From Bacteroidetes bacterium MED-G20 (GTDB lineage: Bacteria > Bacteroidota > Bacteroidia > Flavobacteriales_D > Parvicellaceae), in NCBI GenBank assembly GCA_905182745.1, contig CAJJCR010000006.1, positions 1 through 64,000 of the forward strand: DNA of 64,000 bases. Reading direction: 5' to 3'. This document shows, in pieces, positions 37,041 to 45,700 of the stretch (position 1 is its first letter; every line of letters starts with the position of its first letter). A model generated the notes under the pieces. That model was not told the origin of the DNA. It worked only from the letters and a program-made list of their open reading frames with translations, and made no database searches. Position numbers and translations under genes: made by a program.

Positions 37041-38846
37041 ATGAGACCATTTTGGAGATCTTTTTGGGCGTCAATTTTTGCCTATGTTGTTTTAAGTGCA
37101 TTTGTTATAGTATTAATCAATCTAGTCATTTTTTCAGTGGCAGGATCATTTATGGAGAATGAAGAATTTAAAATAAATGATAATTCTTATTTAGAATTAA
37201 ATTTAAATTTTAAAATCGATGAAAGGAGCGGAATAGAAACCACTAATGATTTTAATAATCCTATTTCAAAAAGCTATGGAGTTCATCAAATTAGAAAGGT
37301 TCTAGAAAAAGCTAAAAAAGATGAGAAAATAAAAGGGATTGTTTTGAGAATCCCCAATGTCAATATGGGTTTGTCTACCATTGACAATCTAAGAAATTGT
37401 CTTAAGGACTTTAAAAATTCTGGAAAATTTATTATTGCATATGATGAAACATATTCAATGGGTGCCTTTTATCTAAATAGTGTAGCTAATAAAATCTATC
37501 TGTATCCTCAAGGCATGGTTGATTTCAGGGGCCTTGGGTCCGAAGTGATGTTTTTTAAAAAAGCATTAGACAAATTGGATGTTGATGTGCAAATTATAAG
37601 AGGGAAAGGAAATAAATTCAAAGGCGCCGTAGAACCTTTTATGTATGAAAAAATGAGTAGTGAAAATAAACTGCAAATAAAAAAATTATTGGATGATGTT
37701 TGGAGAAATATGACGCACAACATTAAAGATTCTAGAAATATATCCTTAGAAAGCTTGAATGAAATTGCAGATTCGTTATACAGTTATAATGCCAATGGAA
37801 GTTTGGAGCATCAACTTGTAGATGATTTAATTTATGAAGATCAACTTGACTCTATAATAAGAAAAAATATTGGTATTAATAAACAAGAAAAAATTCATAG
37901 TATTTCTTTTAAAAAATATCTGGATAAAAATCTAAATCAGAACCCAATAGCTATGGGTTCAGGGTTTGGAAGCAAAAAAGGAAATATTGCAGTTGTATAT
38001 GCGGTTGGCACTATTGTTAGCGGTAAAAGTTCTGAAGGAAACATGGGTTCCTCAACTATTGTCAAGGCGATCAACAAAGCAAATAAAGACTCAACGATTA
38101 AAGCAGTTGTTTTAAGAGTTAATTCGCCTGGAGGAAGCGCACTAGCTTCAGACGTAATTTGGAGATCTTTAGAAAAAACAAAAGAAAATAAACCTGTAAT
38201 TGTATCCATGGGAGACTTGGCAGCTTCTGGTGGATATTATATATCCTGTGGTGCTGATAGAATATTTGCAGAGCCAAATACAATAACAGGATCAATCGGT
38301 GTATTTGGAATGATTCCCAACTTAGGAAAAATGCTAAAAAACAAAATCGGAATTACATTTGACAGAGTAGAGACTAACGAACACGCAGCATTCACAATGT
38401 TTGATGCTTTAGATAAAAAAGAATTGGCCACTTTCCAAAAAGGAGTAGATCAGATTTACGACACCTTCATCTCCAAGGTGGCTATGGGTAGAGATGGACT
38501 TAAAAAAAGTGATGTTCATAAAATTGCAATGGGAAGAGTTTGGTCTGGAAAAGAAGCTCTAGACCTGGAGCTGGTAGATGAAATGGGAAGTTTGCAATCT
38601 GCAGTAGACTTTGCCGCAGACAAAGTTGGTATAGAAAATAACAAAGTCAAATTAATTCATTTGCCAGAAAGAAAAAATGACGAGCTATTAGAACTTTTAT
38701 CTTCTTTAGAAATAGGGACTAAAAGCAGTAATGAAGCAATGGAGTATATAAACAATATAAATTCAATTTTTAAAAAATCTGTTAAAAGCCCATATGCTAA
38801 AGATAAATATCAAACAATATTCCCATTTGAAATAAGAATTTTCTAA
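37041..38846 (+). CDS. sppA: Signal peptide peptidase SppA, 67K type
   Basis: A 601-aa membrane-anchored serine protease that degrades cleaved signal peptides. One N-terminal transmembrane helix (FAYVVLSAFVIVLINLVIF) is followed by tandem SppA domains. The catalytic Lys is Lys194 in the FKGAVEPF motif of the first domain; the nucleophile Ser396 is in DLAASGGYYIS of the second, preceded by NSPGGSALASD and followed by ITGSIGVFG. Full-length for the long form. Downstream genes on the same strand are a 33-aa membrane protein and a GH3-family enzyme. Confidence 0.95.
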   Translation: MRPFWRSFWASIFAYVVLSAFVIVLINLVIFSVAGSFMENEEFKINDNSYLELNLNFKIDERSGIETTNDFNNPISKSYGVHQIRKVLEKAKKDEKIKGIVLRIPNVNMGLSTIDNLRNCLKDFKNSGKFIIAYDETYSMGAFYLNSVANKIYLYPQGMVDFRGLGSEVMFFKKALDKLDVDVQIIRGKGNKFKGAVEPFMYEKMSSENKLQIKKLLDDVWRNMTHNIKDSRNISLESLNEIADSLYSYNANGSLEHQLVDDLIYEDQLDSIIRKNIGINKQEKIHSISFKKYLDKNLNQNPIAMGSGFGSKKGNIAVVYAVGTIVSGKSSEGNMGSSTIVKAINKANKDSTIKAVVLRVNSPGGSALASDVIWRSLEKTKENKPVIVSMGDLAASGGYYISCGADRIFAEPNTITGSIGVFGMIPNLGKMLKNKIGITFDRVETNEHAAFTMFDALDKKELATFQKGVDQIYDTFISKVAMGRDGLKKSDVHKIAMGRVWSGKEALDLELVDEMGSLQSAVDFAADKVGIENNKVKLIHLPERKNDELLELLSSLEIGTKSSNEAMEYINNINSIFKKSVKSPYAKDKYQTIFPFEIRIF

Positions 38847-38854
38847 TATGATTA

Positions 38855-38862
38855 TATATTTG
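38855..38862 (+). promoter_or_regulatory. -7 element (TATATTTG) before the 33-aa membrane protein
   Basis: Exact TAnnTTTG match ending 12 bp before the ATG at 38875. A TTTG at 38826-38829 is 25 nt away, slightly far for a -33 box. Confidence 0.4.
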
Positions 38863-38874
38863 TAAAAAAAAACA

Positions 38875-38976
38875 ATGTCATCAGATAAAAATTTTCACGG
38901 AAGCACAGGAATCATCGGATACTTATACGTCTCAATTGCTTTAATAATTATTGCCGGATTAATATTTTTTGGTTAA
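38875..38976 (+). CDS. Small single-span membrane protein (33 aa)
   Basis: ATG to TAA encodes 33 residues: a polar head (MSSDKNFHGSTGIIG) and one hydrophobic helix of about 18 residues (YLYVSIALIIIAGLIFFG). It has its own promoter-like TATATTTG and sits 28 bp after sppA and 12 bp before the GH3 gene. Short membrane proteins of this kind are often subunits of larger membrane complexes. No family recognised; coding is supported by the clean amphipathic design, promoter and tight packing. Confidence 0.55.
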   Translation: MSSDKNFHGSTGIIGYLYVSIALIIIAGLIFFG

Positions 38977-38988
38977 CAAACAATTCCA

Positions 38989-40524
38989 ATGATTTCATCA
39001 ATTGGAAAACCCCTAAATAATTTTTTTTCTTGGTATTTAGAAAGGAGAATGGTTGAAATTGAAAATTTCAAGTCCAATCCAGAAATTGTTCAGCAACTAA
39101 CTCTTTCCAATTTAATTAGTTCTGCAAAGTCAACTCAGTTTGGAATTTCAAACAACTTTAGTTCTGTTTACAACACAAGTAGTTTTAAATCTATAATTCC
39201 ACTTAGAAAATACGAAGACTTTGAGCCTTTCATCAAAAAAGCTAAAAATGGAGAACCTAATGTTCTTTGGCCTGGAAAAGTAAAATGGTTTGCTCAATCA
39301 TCTGGGACAAGTAGTAACACAATTAAACATATTCCTGTAACCATAGATTCATTAAAAAAATGCCATTATAAAGGAGGAAAAGATTTATTGGCGATTTATT
39401 ATCGAAATAACCCAAAGACACAACTGTTTTCTGGAAAACACTTGATAATGGGTGGGAATGAGAATCATCTACCTGGTAACGACAAGTCTGTATCTGGAGA
39501 TTTATCAGCCATAATTATGAAGAATTTGCCCTGGTGGTGTGAATGGAGAAGATCGCCAAATAAAGTTAAAAGTCTTTTGCAAAAAAACTGGGTGGAGAAA
39601 CTAAATTATATTGTAAAGCATTCTTCACAAGACAATGTTCAAATTATTGCAGGGGTTCCGTCTTGGGTTTTAATTATTATGAATGAAGTTATTAAGGAAA
39701 ATAATATAAATTATATTCATGAAATATGGCCCAGCCTAGAATTATATCTTCACGGGGGAATGAATATAGCTCCCTACAAGAAAAACTTTCAATCTATAAG
39801 CAGTAAAAAAATTAACTTTTACCAAAACTATAACGCAACGGAAGGTTTTTTTGGATTGCAGTCTGAAAATGATGCAGACGACATGCTTTTGATGCTTGAC
39901 TATGGAATATATTACGAATTTATTTCTAAAAATAATTGGAAAGAAGACCAGCCTTTGACATTAAGTTTAGAAGATGTGGAGTTAAATAGACCATATGAAG
40001 TTGTGATTTCTACTAATGGAGGTCTTTGGAGATATAGACTGGAGGATACTGTAATTTTCACATCTTTAAATCCTTTTAAGATCAAAGTAATCGGAAGAAC
40101 AAAACAGTTTATAAATATTGCAGGGGAGGAACTAATGATTCAACATGTAGAAACAGCTATTAATAAAGCATCAGAAAAATGTCTTTGTACCATAGGGGAA
40201 TATACTGTAGCTCCTGTTTTTAAAAACAGCAATAAGTCTATTGGTTTCCATTATTGGCTAATAGAGTTCTGTGAAAAGCCAAATGATTTATCAAATTTTA
40301 GTAGTATTTTAGACATGGAGCTTCAAAAAGTTAATATTGATTACAAATCTAAAAGAGAAAATAATTATCCTCTAAATAAACTAGTTATCAAGGAAGTTCC
40401 AAAAAACACTTTTTACAAATGGTTAGAAAGTCAAAATAAATTAGGTGGTCAGAACAAAATTCTTAGAATAAATGAAAATAAAGATAAAATAAATGAGATA
40501 TTGGAAATGGAAAATAGTAATTAA
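38989..40524 (+). CDS. GH3-family acyl-adenylate enzyme
   Basis: A 511-aa protein of the GH3 family, ATP-dependent ligases of the adenylate-forming superfamily best known from plants, where they conjugate hormones to amino acids. The ATP-binding loop is AQSSGTSSNTIKHIPV; later motifs are YNATEGFFGLQ, GGLWRYRLEDTV and IGRTKQFINIAGEEL. It appears soluble. Bacterial members, common in Bacteroidota, have no established substrate. The start directly follows the 33-aa membrane protein and the end overlaps the next gene. Confidence 0.88.
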   Translation: MISSIGKPLNNFFSWYLERRMVEIENFKSNPEIVQQLTLSNLISSAKSTQFGISNNFSSVYNTSSFKSIIPLRKYEDFEPFIKKAKNGEPNVLWPGKVKWFAQSSGTSSNTIKHIPVTIDSLKKCHYKGGKDLLAIYYRNNPKTQLFSGKHLIMGGNENHLPGNDKSVSGDLSAIIMKNLPWWCEWRRSPNKVKSLLQKNWVEKLNYIVKHSSQDNVQIIAGVPSWVLIIMNEVIKENNINYIHEIWPSLELYLHGGMNIAPYKKNFQSISSKKINFYQNYNATEGFFGLQSENDADDMLLMLDYGIYYEFISKNNWKEDQPLTLSLEDVELNRPYEVVISTNGGLWRYRLEDTVIFTSLNPFKIKVIGRTKQFINIAGEELMIQHVETAINKASEKCLCTIGEYTVAPVFKNSNKSIGFHYWLIEFCEKPNDLSNFSSILDMELQKVNIDYKSKRENNYPLNKLVIKEVPKNTFYKWLESQNKLGGQNKILRINENKDKINEILEMENSN

Positions 40525-41311
40525 GCTTTTAGTTTTATCATTAATATTTAACATTTCAAATGCACAAAATATTAATGAAAAACCATTCAAATTATTCTCT
40601 AAAAGTGAAAAAATTGAGATTGATCAATATGGGTTTATCTACCACATAAATAAAGACAATCTTGTTAAGTTTAACAAAGAGGGAGTTCCGATATACAACT
40701 ATAGTAACAAACTACTTGGAAATATAACACAATTAGATATAAGCAATCCTCTGAGACCTTTACTTTTCTACAAGGACCAAGGAATAATATTAGCTCTAGA
40801 CAATACTTTGTCTTTACAAAAAAGTGAAATTTCTCTAAATGAGTTAGCATTGTACCAAACAAGTTGTATTTCAAACAGTAATTTTGACAATGGAATTTGG
40901 CTATACGACATTGATGTGAATGAAGTTGTAAAAATAAATTATCAAGCAGAAGTAGTATTTAAAAGTGGTAATCTTTCTGTTATTCTTCCAAATATGCAAT
41001 TTCCTGTTTTGAAACTCCTTGAAAAAAATAAAAAACTTTATGGGGTTACTCCTAACCAAATAATTGTATTAGACCAATATGGGTCACTCTTAAACACAAT
41101 AAACCTTAAGGCAACTAATGGACTTATTATAAAAGAAGAAAGTCTAATAAGCTATGACGGCAAATTTATTGTAAACTATAATTACTTAGACTATAAATTA
41201 GATACTATTTACCAAACAAATAGCTATGATAAAATCATACAATGTCAAGAAGAAATAATAGGTATACTTAAAGGTAATTCTGAGGCAAATTCAATTTTTA
41301 TATCCAAATAA
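40493..41311 (+). CDS. Secreted protein, beta-propeller-like, unknown function
   Basis: A 272-aa protein with a signal peptide (IVIKLLVLSLIFNISNAQ) and repeated strand motifs such as EIDQYGFIYHINKDNLVKFN and IIVLDQYGSLLNTINL, which suggest a small beta-propeller. The chosen ATG lies 32 bp inside the end of the GH3 gene, which implies translational coupling. No family recognised. A second dNK gene follows 76 bp later. Confidence 0.7.
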   Translation: MRYWKWKIVIKLLVLSLIFNISNAQNINEKPFKLFSKSEKIEIDQYGFIYHINKDNLVKFNKEGVPIYNYSNKLLGNITQLDISNPLRPLLFYKDQGIILALDNTLSLQKSEISLNELALYQTSCISNSNFDNGIWLYDIDVNEVVKINYQAEVVFKSGNLSVILPNMQFPVLKLLEKNKKLYGVTPNQIIVLDQYGSLLNTINLKATNGLIIKEESLISYDGKFIVNYNYLDYKLDTIYQTNSYDKIIQCQEEIIGILKGNSEANSIFISK

Positions 41312-41387
41312 TTAGCAACAAAAGTTATTAACATATGCTCTTTTTTAATTCCTATTTTCTACTTTAGATACCTAAAATTAAAAGGGA

Positions 41388-42002
41388 ATGCACATAGCTA
41401 TCGCAGGAAACATTGGGGCCGGAAAAACTACACTTACTGGGCAACTTGCAAAACATTACAATTGGGATACACATTTTGAAGATGTTGACGACAATCCATA
41501 CCTTCTGGACTTTTACGACGAAATGCAAAGATGGTCATTTAACCTTCAGATTTATTATTTGAATAGCCGGTTTACCCAAACTCAAGAAATAAGAAATAGT
41601 TCTAAGACGGTAATTCAAGATAGAACCATCTATGAAGATGCTTACATTTTTGCTCCCAATCTTCATTCAATGGGATTGATGACTACTAGGGATTTTGAAA
41701 ACTACTTTAGTCTTTTCAATCTAATTGAATCCTTTGTTAAACCACCAGATTTATTAATTTACTTACGAGCTTCTGTTTCAAAATTGGTTCAAAATATTCA
41801 AACCAGAGGAAGAGAGTACGAAGAAAGTATAAGATTAGATTATTTAAAGAGACTTAATGAAAGATATGAGGCTTGGATATCTACTTACGATAAAGGAAAA
41901 CTCCTGATTATCGATGTTGATAATAACCATTTCAACGAAAACCAGGAGGATTTAGGGAAAATAATTTCTGGAATAGATGCCGAATTACACGGTCTATTTT
42001 GA
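41388..42002 (+). CDS. Deoxynucleoside kinase (second paralog)
   Basis: A 204-aa dNK-family kinase: P-loop GNIGAGKTTLTGQL at residues 7-20, substrate Glu in FEDVDDNPYLLDFY, catalytic VIQDRTIYEDAYIF, LIYLRASVSKLVQNI, and lid arginines in RGREYEESIRLDYL. This is a canonical arrangement, closer to deoxyadenosine/deoxyguanosine kinases than the paralog at 35.8 kb. A purine-rich AAAAGGG precedes the ATG. Convergent with the following minus-strand gene, 8 bp apart. Confidence 0.93.
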   Translation: MHIAIAGNIGAGKTTLTGQLAKHYNWDTHFEDVDDNPYLLDFYDEMQRWSFNLQIYYLNSRFTQTQEIRNSSKTVIQDRTIYEDAYIFAPNLHSMGLMTTRDFENYFSLFNLIESFVKPPDLLIYLRASVSKLVQNIQTRGREYEESIRLDYLKRLNERYEAWISTYDKGKLLIIDVDNNHFNENQEDLGKIISGIDAELHGLF

Positions 42003-42010
42003 ATCAGAAT

Positions 42011-42751
42011 TTATAATTTCTTAGCGGCTTTTTTACTAACTTTTCCTATTTTTTTAGAAAGATCTTCAACTAATTTTTCGGAGGCACTTTCACACAATGG
42101 AAGAAGTTTGTCGGGTTTCATTAAAGGAATTCCACCTACAATACCAACAGATTTTTTAGAAGTTCCATACTCGTTAATAGAAAAGACTTTTTTACCCTCT
42201 TTATTCCATAATTTTATTCTTACAAAAGCTCTTACTCCAGCGGTAAAGGGAACTGGTTTCTTTATAAAATCATAACCCATAGAAACAAACATTACACCAT
42301 CAGCATTACTAAACATTTTAAGCATTTGCATTTGATTACTTTTCTCTCCTTTAAATAATGATTCCACGAGAGGTTTATATCCTTCAGGAGTAAGATAGCG
42401 TTGGAAAAGTTTATGTCGCTCTGAATCCTTAGATTCGTTAAATCTACCCTCATAATCTTTATATTCCTGACGATTTACAACATCTTCCTCAGGTAATAAT
42501 TCAAAAGGGAAATTTTTAGAGTAATCATCTTTAAAAGCTTTATAAAAATTATCTAAAACAGGTTGTAAATTAAAATTTGGGTCATCTGACAAAGAAGCAA
42601 TTGCGGCAACTAGAGCTGCATTCCCGCCGATTTCATCAAACCCAATATGTTTTGATACCCAAAAGCTAGTAACAGCAACTTTTTTTTGTGCTAAAATAGT
42701 GGGGTTTACAAAAACAATTAGAGAAAATATTAATAGACTAAAGTTTTTCAT
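42011..42751 (-). CDS. Secreted conserved hypothetical protein
   Basis: A 246-aa protein with a signal peptide (cut after NPTILAQ). The mature part begins KKVAVTSFWVSKHIGFDE and contains ADGVMFVSMGYDFIKK and RAFVRIKLWNKEGKKVF, a fold reminiscent of secreted proteins that form alpha/beta sandwiches, with a basic C-terminus (KIGKVSKKAAKKL). I recognise a general Bacteroidota pattern but no function. It has its own upstream gap of about 100 bp from pth. Confidence 0.7.
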   Translation of the reverse strand: MKNFSLLIFSLIVFVNPTILAQKKVAVTSFWVSKHIGFDEIGGNAALVAAIASLSDDPNFNLQPVLDNFYKAFKDDYSKNFPFELLPEEDVVNRQEYKDYEGRFNESKDSERHKLFQRYLTPEGYKPLVESLFKGEKSNQMQMLKMFSNADGVMFVSMGYDFIKKPVPFTAGVRAFVRIKLWNKEGKKVFSINEYGTSKKSVGIVGGIPLMKPDKLLPLCESASEKLVEDLSKKIGKVSKKAAKKL

Positions 42752-42850
42752 ATTATTAAATTTTATTTATAGAAATTAGGCTTTTAAAATCAATAAAGCA
42801 AATAATTATTTCTAACTTAAGTTAAAATTAAGTTTAAAACCTTTTTAAGG

Positions 42851-43414
42851 TTACTTATTGTTAAAAGCGTTCATTGTGTTTTCAACACCAGCAAAACAAA
42901 AGCTTAAGACCATTTGATTAATTATTTTCATTTTTTGATGGAGAACTAAAGCTTCTTCTTCCGTCCATTCTCCCAATACATAATCAATTTGTTTGCCTTT
43001 TGGAAAGTTGTTTCCAACCCCTATTCTAAGTCTTGGATATTGATTAGAAGAAAGTGTTTGCTGAATATCCTTTAATCCATTATGTCCACCGTCAGAGCCA
43101 TTTTTTTTCATTCTAAGATTTCCAACATCGAGATTTAAATCATCGGTAACAACCAAAAGATTTTGGACATCTATTTTTAGTTTAGTTAACCAATATCTAA
43201 CTGCCGATCCCGAGAGATTCATGAATGTATTGGGCTTTAATAAGAAAATATTCTTTCCCTTGTATTTAAAAGAAGATATCTCCCCATATTTTTCTTCAAT
43301 AAAAAAGGCACTAGATTGTTCTGCAACAAAATCTAATGCCTTAAAACCTATATTATGTCTTGTGCTTTCGTATTTAGCACCAATATTCCCTAGCCCAACA
43401 ATCAAAAACTTCAT
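42851..43414 (-). CDS. pth: Peptidyl-tRNA hydrolase
   Basis: Pth frees tRNA from stalled peptidyl-tRNA. The 187-aa protein has the family start KFLIVGLGNIGAKYESTRHNIGF with the catalytic His, FLLKPNTFMNLSG with the conserved Asn, and VVTDDLNLDVGNLRMKKNGSDGGHNGLKDI with the catalytic Asp. It follows rplY by 15 bp in a prs-rplY-pth operon, an arrangement found in many bacteria. Confidence 0.97.
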   Translation of the reverse strand: MKFLIVGLGNIGAKYESTRHNIGFKALDFVAEQSSAFFIEEKYGEISSFKYKGKNIFLLKPNTFMNLSGSAVRYWLTKLKIDVQNLLVVTDDLNLDVGNLRMKKNGSDGGHNGLKDIQQTLSSNQYPRLRIGVGNNFPKGKQIDYVLGEWTEEEALVLHQKMKIINQMVLSFCFAGVENTMNAFNNK

Positions 43415-43429
43415 GATGGGTTAGTCAAT

Positions 43430-44086
43430 TTAAGCATCTTTTTTTGGTTCCTCAGATGGTTTATCTTCTTTGCTAACTCCATCTGACCCTTCGGTTCCTT
43501 CAGTAGTTTCTTCTTCATCTTCGTCCTCAGCTTCTAGAACAACTGCTCTTGCCATTTGGACTCCGACTACCACAGCATTTTCCGGATCAAAGAAGTTAAG
43601 GCCTGGGATATTTAAATCTAGTACTCTAATCTTGTCTCCAATTTTTAGTGGTGTAATATCAATTTTCACAGCATCTGGCATGTCTTTTAAAAGTCCCGTA
43701 ACTTTTAATTTTCTAAAATTCTGGGATAAATTCCCACCATTTCTAACTCCTTTTGAAAAGCCTTCTAACCTAACAGGAAGATTTAACTTAAATGCTTTGT
43801 TATCGCTTATTTCTAAAAAATCTAAATGTAAGATTCTATCCGTCACAGGATGAGTCTGAGCCTCTTGCAAAATTACTTTTGATTTCTTACCATCAATTTC
43901 TAATTCTATAAGATAAACATTTGGAGTAAAGACAAGCTTTTTCGCTTCGTTTTCTAAAACTGAGAAATGAATTTGTTTCTCTCCTCCATATACTACTGCT
44001 GGTACACTGCCATCTTTTCTAAGGATGTTAGCACCTTTTTTTCCTACGTTCTCTCTTGAAGAACCGCTCAATGATACTGTTTTCAT
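43430..44086 (-). CDS. rplY: 50S ribosomal protein L25 (CTC family)
   Basis: L25 binds 5S rRNA. The 218-aa protein has the N-terminal L25 domain (SLSGSSRENVGKKGANILRK, PAVVYGG) and the longer CTC-type C-terminal beta domain (HLDFLEISDNKAFKLNLPVRLEG). A strongly acidic low-complexity tail (EAEDEDEEETTEGTEG) ends the protein. It is 20 bp after prs and 15 bp before pth. Confidence 0.96.
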   Translation of the reverse strand: MKTVSLSGSSRENVGKKGANILRKDGSVPAVVYGGEKQIHFSVLENEAKKLVFTPNVYLIELEIDGKKSKVILQEAQTHPVTDRILHLDFLEISDNKAFKLNLPVRLEGFSKGVRNGGNLSQNFRKLKVTGLLKDMPDAVKIDITPLKIGDKIRVLDLNIPGLNFFDPENAVVVGVQMARAVVLEAEDEDEEETTEGTEGSDGVSKEDKPSEEPKKDA

Positions 44087-44106
44087 ATTTGTTATTTATT
44101 TATTTA

Positions 44107-45045
44107 TTAATTGCCAAACAAAAAATGTTTGCTAATAGATTTAAAACTAATGTGCTGCTTCATTATTTCAGAAAAAAGATCTGCTACAGAAAGCACTTTT
44201 ATTTTTGAATTTTCTTTTTTAAGTTCAATAGTATTGGTGACAATTAGTTCTTTAAGAATACTATCTTCAATTCTTTGGTGTGCTGGTCCTGAAAGTATGG
44301 CATGAGTACAACAAGCCGATACAGATTTAGCACCATAATCCATGAAAAGTTGAGCTGACTTTGTAAGAGTACCTGCTGTGTCTATCATGTCATCAATTAT
44401 AACAACATCTTTTCCTTTAACATCTCCAATTATTGTCATATCAGAAATTTCATTTGCTTTTTTTCTTTGCTTGTAACAAAGTGCTAAATCAACGTTTAGA
44501 AACTTTGCATAAGCATTTGCCCTTTTAGAACCACCAGCATCAGGTGCTGCAATTATGAGATTATCTAAGTCTTTAGATTTTAGATAAGGAGCAAATAATG
44601 TAGAGGCAAATAAATGGTCCACTGGAACTTCAAAAAACCCTTGAATTTGATCTGCATGTAAGTCCATAGTCATCACTCTATTTACACCTGCTGTTACTAA
44701 CATGTTAGCTACTAATTTGGCTCCGATAGCAACTCTAGGTTGGTCTTTTCGATCTTGTCTCGCCCATCCAAAATAAGGCAAAACAGCTACAATTTTATGG
44801 GCTGAAGCTCTTTTAGCTGCATCAATCATAAGCAACATTTCCATCAAATTTTCTTGAGGAGGGGTAGTGCTCTGGATGATAAAAACATCACAACCACGTA
44901 CAGTTTCTTTAATAGAAACACCAAATTCACCATCACTAAACTTTTGAAGTTCAACTTCACCTAACTCTTGACCATAGCTTTTAGCTATTTGTTTTGCTAA
45001 GGGCTCAGATGCAGAACATGCTAATATTTTTACTTTATGTGACAT
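44107..45045 (-). CDS. prs: Ribose-phosphate pyrophosphokinase
   Basis: Makes PRPP from ribose 5-phosphate and ATP, feeding nucleotide, histidine and NAD synthesis. The 312-aa protein has the ATP-binding and flexible loop regions (FGWARQDRKDQPRVAIGAKLVANML), MTMDLHADQIQGFFEVPVDHL, the metal site APDAGGSKRANAYA, and the PRPP-binding motif DVVIIDDMIDTAGTL. First gene of prs-rplY-pth, with a CAAATGTA (minus-strand TACATTTG) element just upstream. Confidence 0.97.
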   Translation of the reverse strand: MSHKVKILACSASEPLAKQIAKSYGQELGEVELQKFSDGEFGVSIKETVRGCDVFIIQSTTPPQENLMEMLLMIDAAKRASAHKIVAVLPYFGWARQDRKDQPRVAIGAKLVANMLVTAGVNRVMTMDLHADQIQGFFEVPVDHLFASTLFAPYLKSKDLDNLIIAAPDAGGSKRANAYAKFLNVDLALCYKQRKKANEISDMTIIGDVKGKDVVIIDDMIDTAGTLTKSAQLFMDYGAKSVSACCTHAILSGPAHQRIEDSILKELIVTNTIELKKENSKIKVLSVADLFSEIMKQHISFKSISKHFLFGN

Positions 45046-45053
45046 TGGGGTTG

Positions 45054-45061
45054 CAAATGTA
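45054..45061 (-). promoter_or_regulatory. -7 element (TACATTTG) of prs-rplY-pth
   Basis: Exact TAnnTTTG match on the minus strand ending 8 bp before the prs ATG, so the transcript would be nearly leaderless. No -33 TTG at the normal spacing. Confidence 0.4.
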
Positions 45062-45164
45062 ATTGAATTTACATAAATATTAAATAATTAGTACACCATT
45101 TATAGATTGATGTATGAATTTATTTTGCTAGAATAAAAACATAAACTAAATTCGCCAATCACTT

Positions 45165-45246
45165 GCCGAAGTGGCGGAACTGGTAGACGCGCACGACTCA
45201 AACTCGTGTGCCTTAGGGCGTGTGGGTTCGATTCCCACCTTCGGTA
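45165..45246 (+). tRNA. tRNA-Leu (anticodon CAA)
   Basis: An 82-nt class II tRNA. The acceptor stem GCCGAAG pairs with CTTCGGT, and the discriminator is A (45246). The anticodon arm is CACGA-CTCAAAC-TCGTG with anticodon CAA, reading UUG. A long variable arm follows (TGCCTTAGGGCGT) and the T loop is GGGTTCGATTCCC. The 3' CCA is not encoded. Leucine is supported by the variable arm and anticodon. Confidence 0.96.
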
Positions 45247-45304
45247 CTATTAAAACCAAGATACCATAGAAAAGCAACTAAAATATGATTTAGCCTATTT
45301 AAAA

Positions 45305-45700
45305 ATGGCACTTGAGTGGGGTAATTTATCCCATTGTGAAAGAAAAAAAGTAGGCGCCATTATTGTTAAAAACAAAATGATTATATCAGATGGATTTAAC
45401 GGTACTCCATCTGGTTTTGACAACAACTGTGAAGATGAAAATGGAGATACAAATTGGTATGTGCTTCATGCAGAAGCCAATGCTATTTTGAAAGTTGCTA
45501 AAAGTACTAACAGTTGCATCGGTGCTACACTATATCTTACACTATCTCCGTGTAAAGAATGTGCAAAATTAATTCATCAATCGGGTATTAAAAGACTAGT
45601 TTATTCCAAAGAGTATAAAGATCTCTCAGGATTAAAATTTCTTGAAAAAGCCCAAATAGAAATTCAACATATCAAACTACAAGATCTTGAAAAAAAATAA
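45305..45700 (+). CDS. dCMP deaminase family protein
   Basis: A zinc deaminase that supplies dUMP from dCMP. The 131-aa open frame has the zinc site HAEANA (His and catalytic Glu) and SPCKECAKL (two Cys), plus VGAIIVKN and NGTPSGFDNNCED. In the same frame upstream the sequence reads KQLKYDLAYLK, which matches the expected N-terminus, but the only candidate initiator there is ATA at 45266. Either a non-standard start is used or the base is wrong; the true protein is probably about 13 residues longer. It overlaps the S41 protease gene by 14 bp. Confidence 0.9.
   Translation: MALEWGNLSHCERKKVGAIIVKNKMIISDGFNGTPSGFDNNCEDENGDTNWYVLHAEANAILKVAKSTNSCIGATLYLTLSPCKECAKLIHQSGIKRLVYSKEYKDLSGLKFLEKAQIEIQHIKLQDLEKK

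Noticed and set aside
40493-41311. PorZ or other named T9SS component
   Set aside because: Only a propeller-like pattern; no C-terminal sorting domain and far shorter than PorZ.
43470-43853. Plus-strand frame of 127 codons opposite rplY
   Set aside because: Ser/Thr-rich antisense shadow of the acidic tail and L25 domain; no start signal or family.
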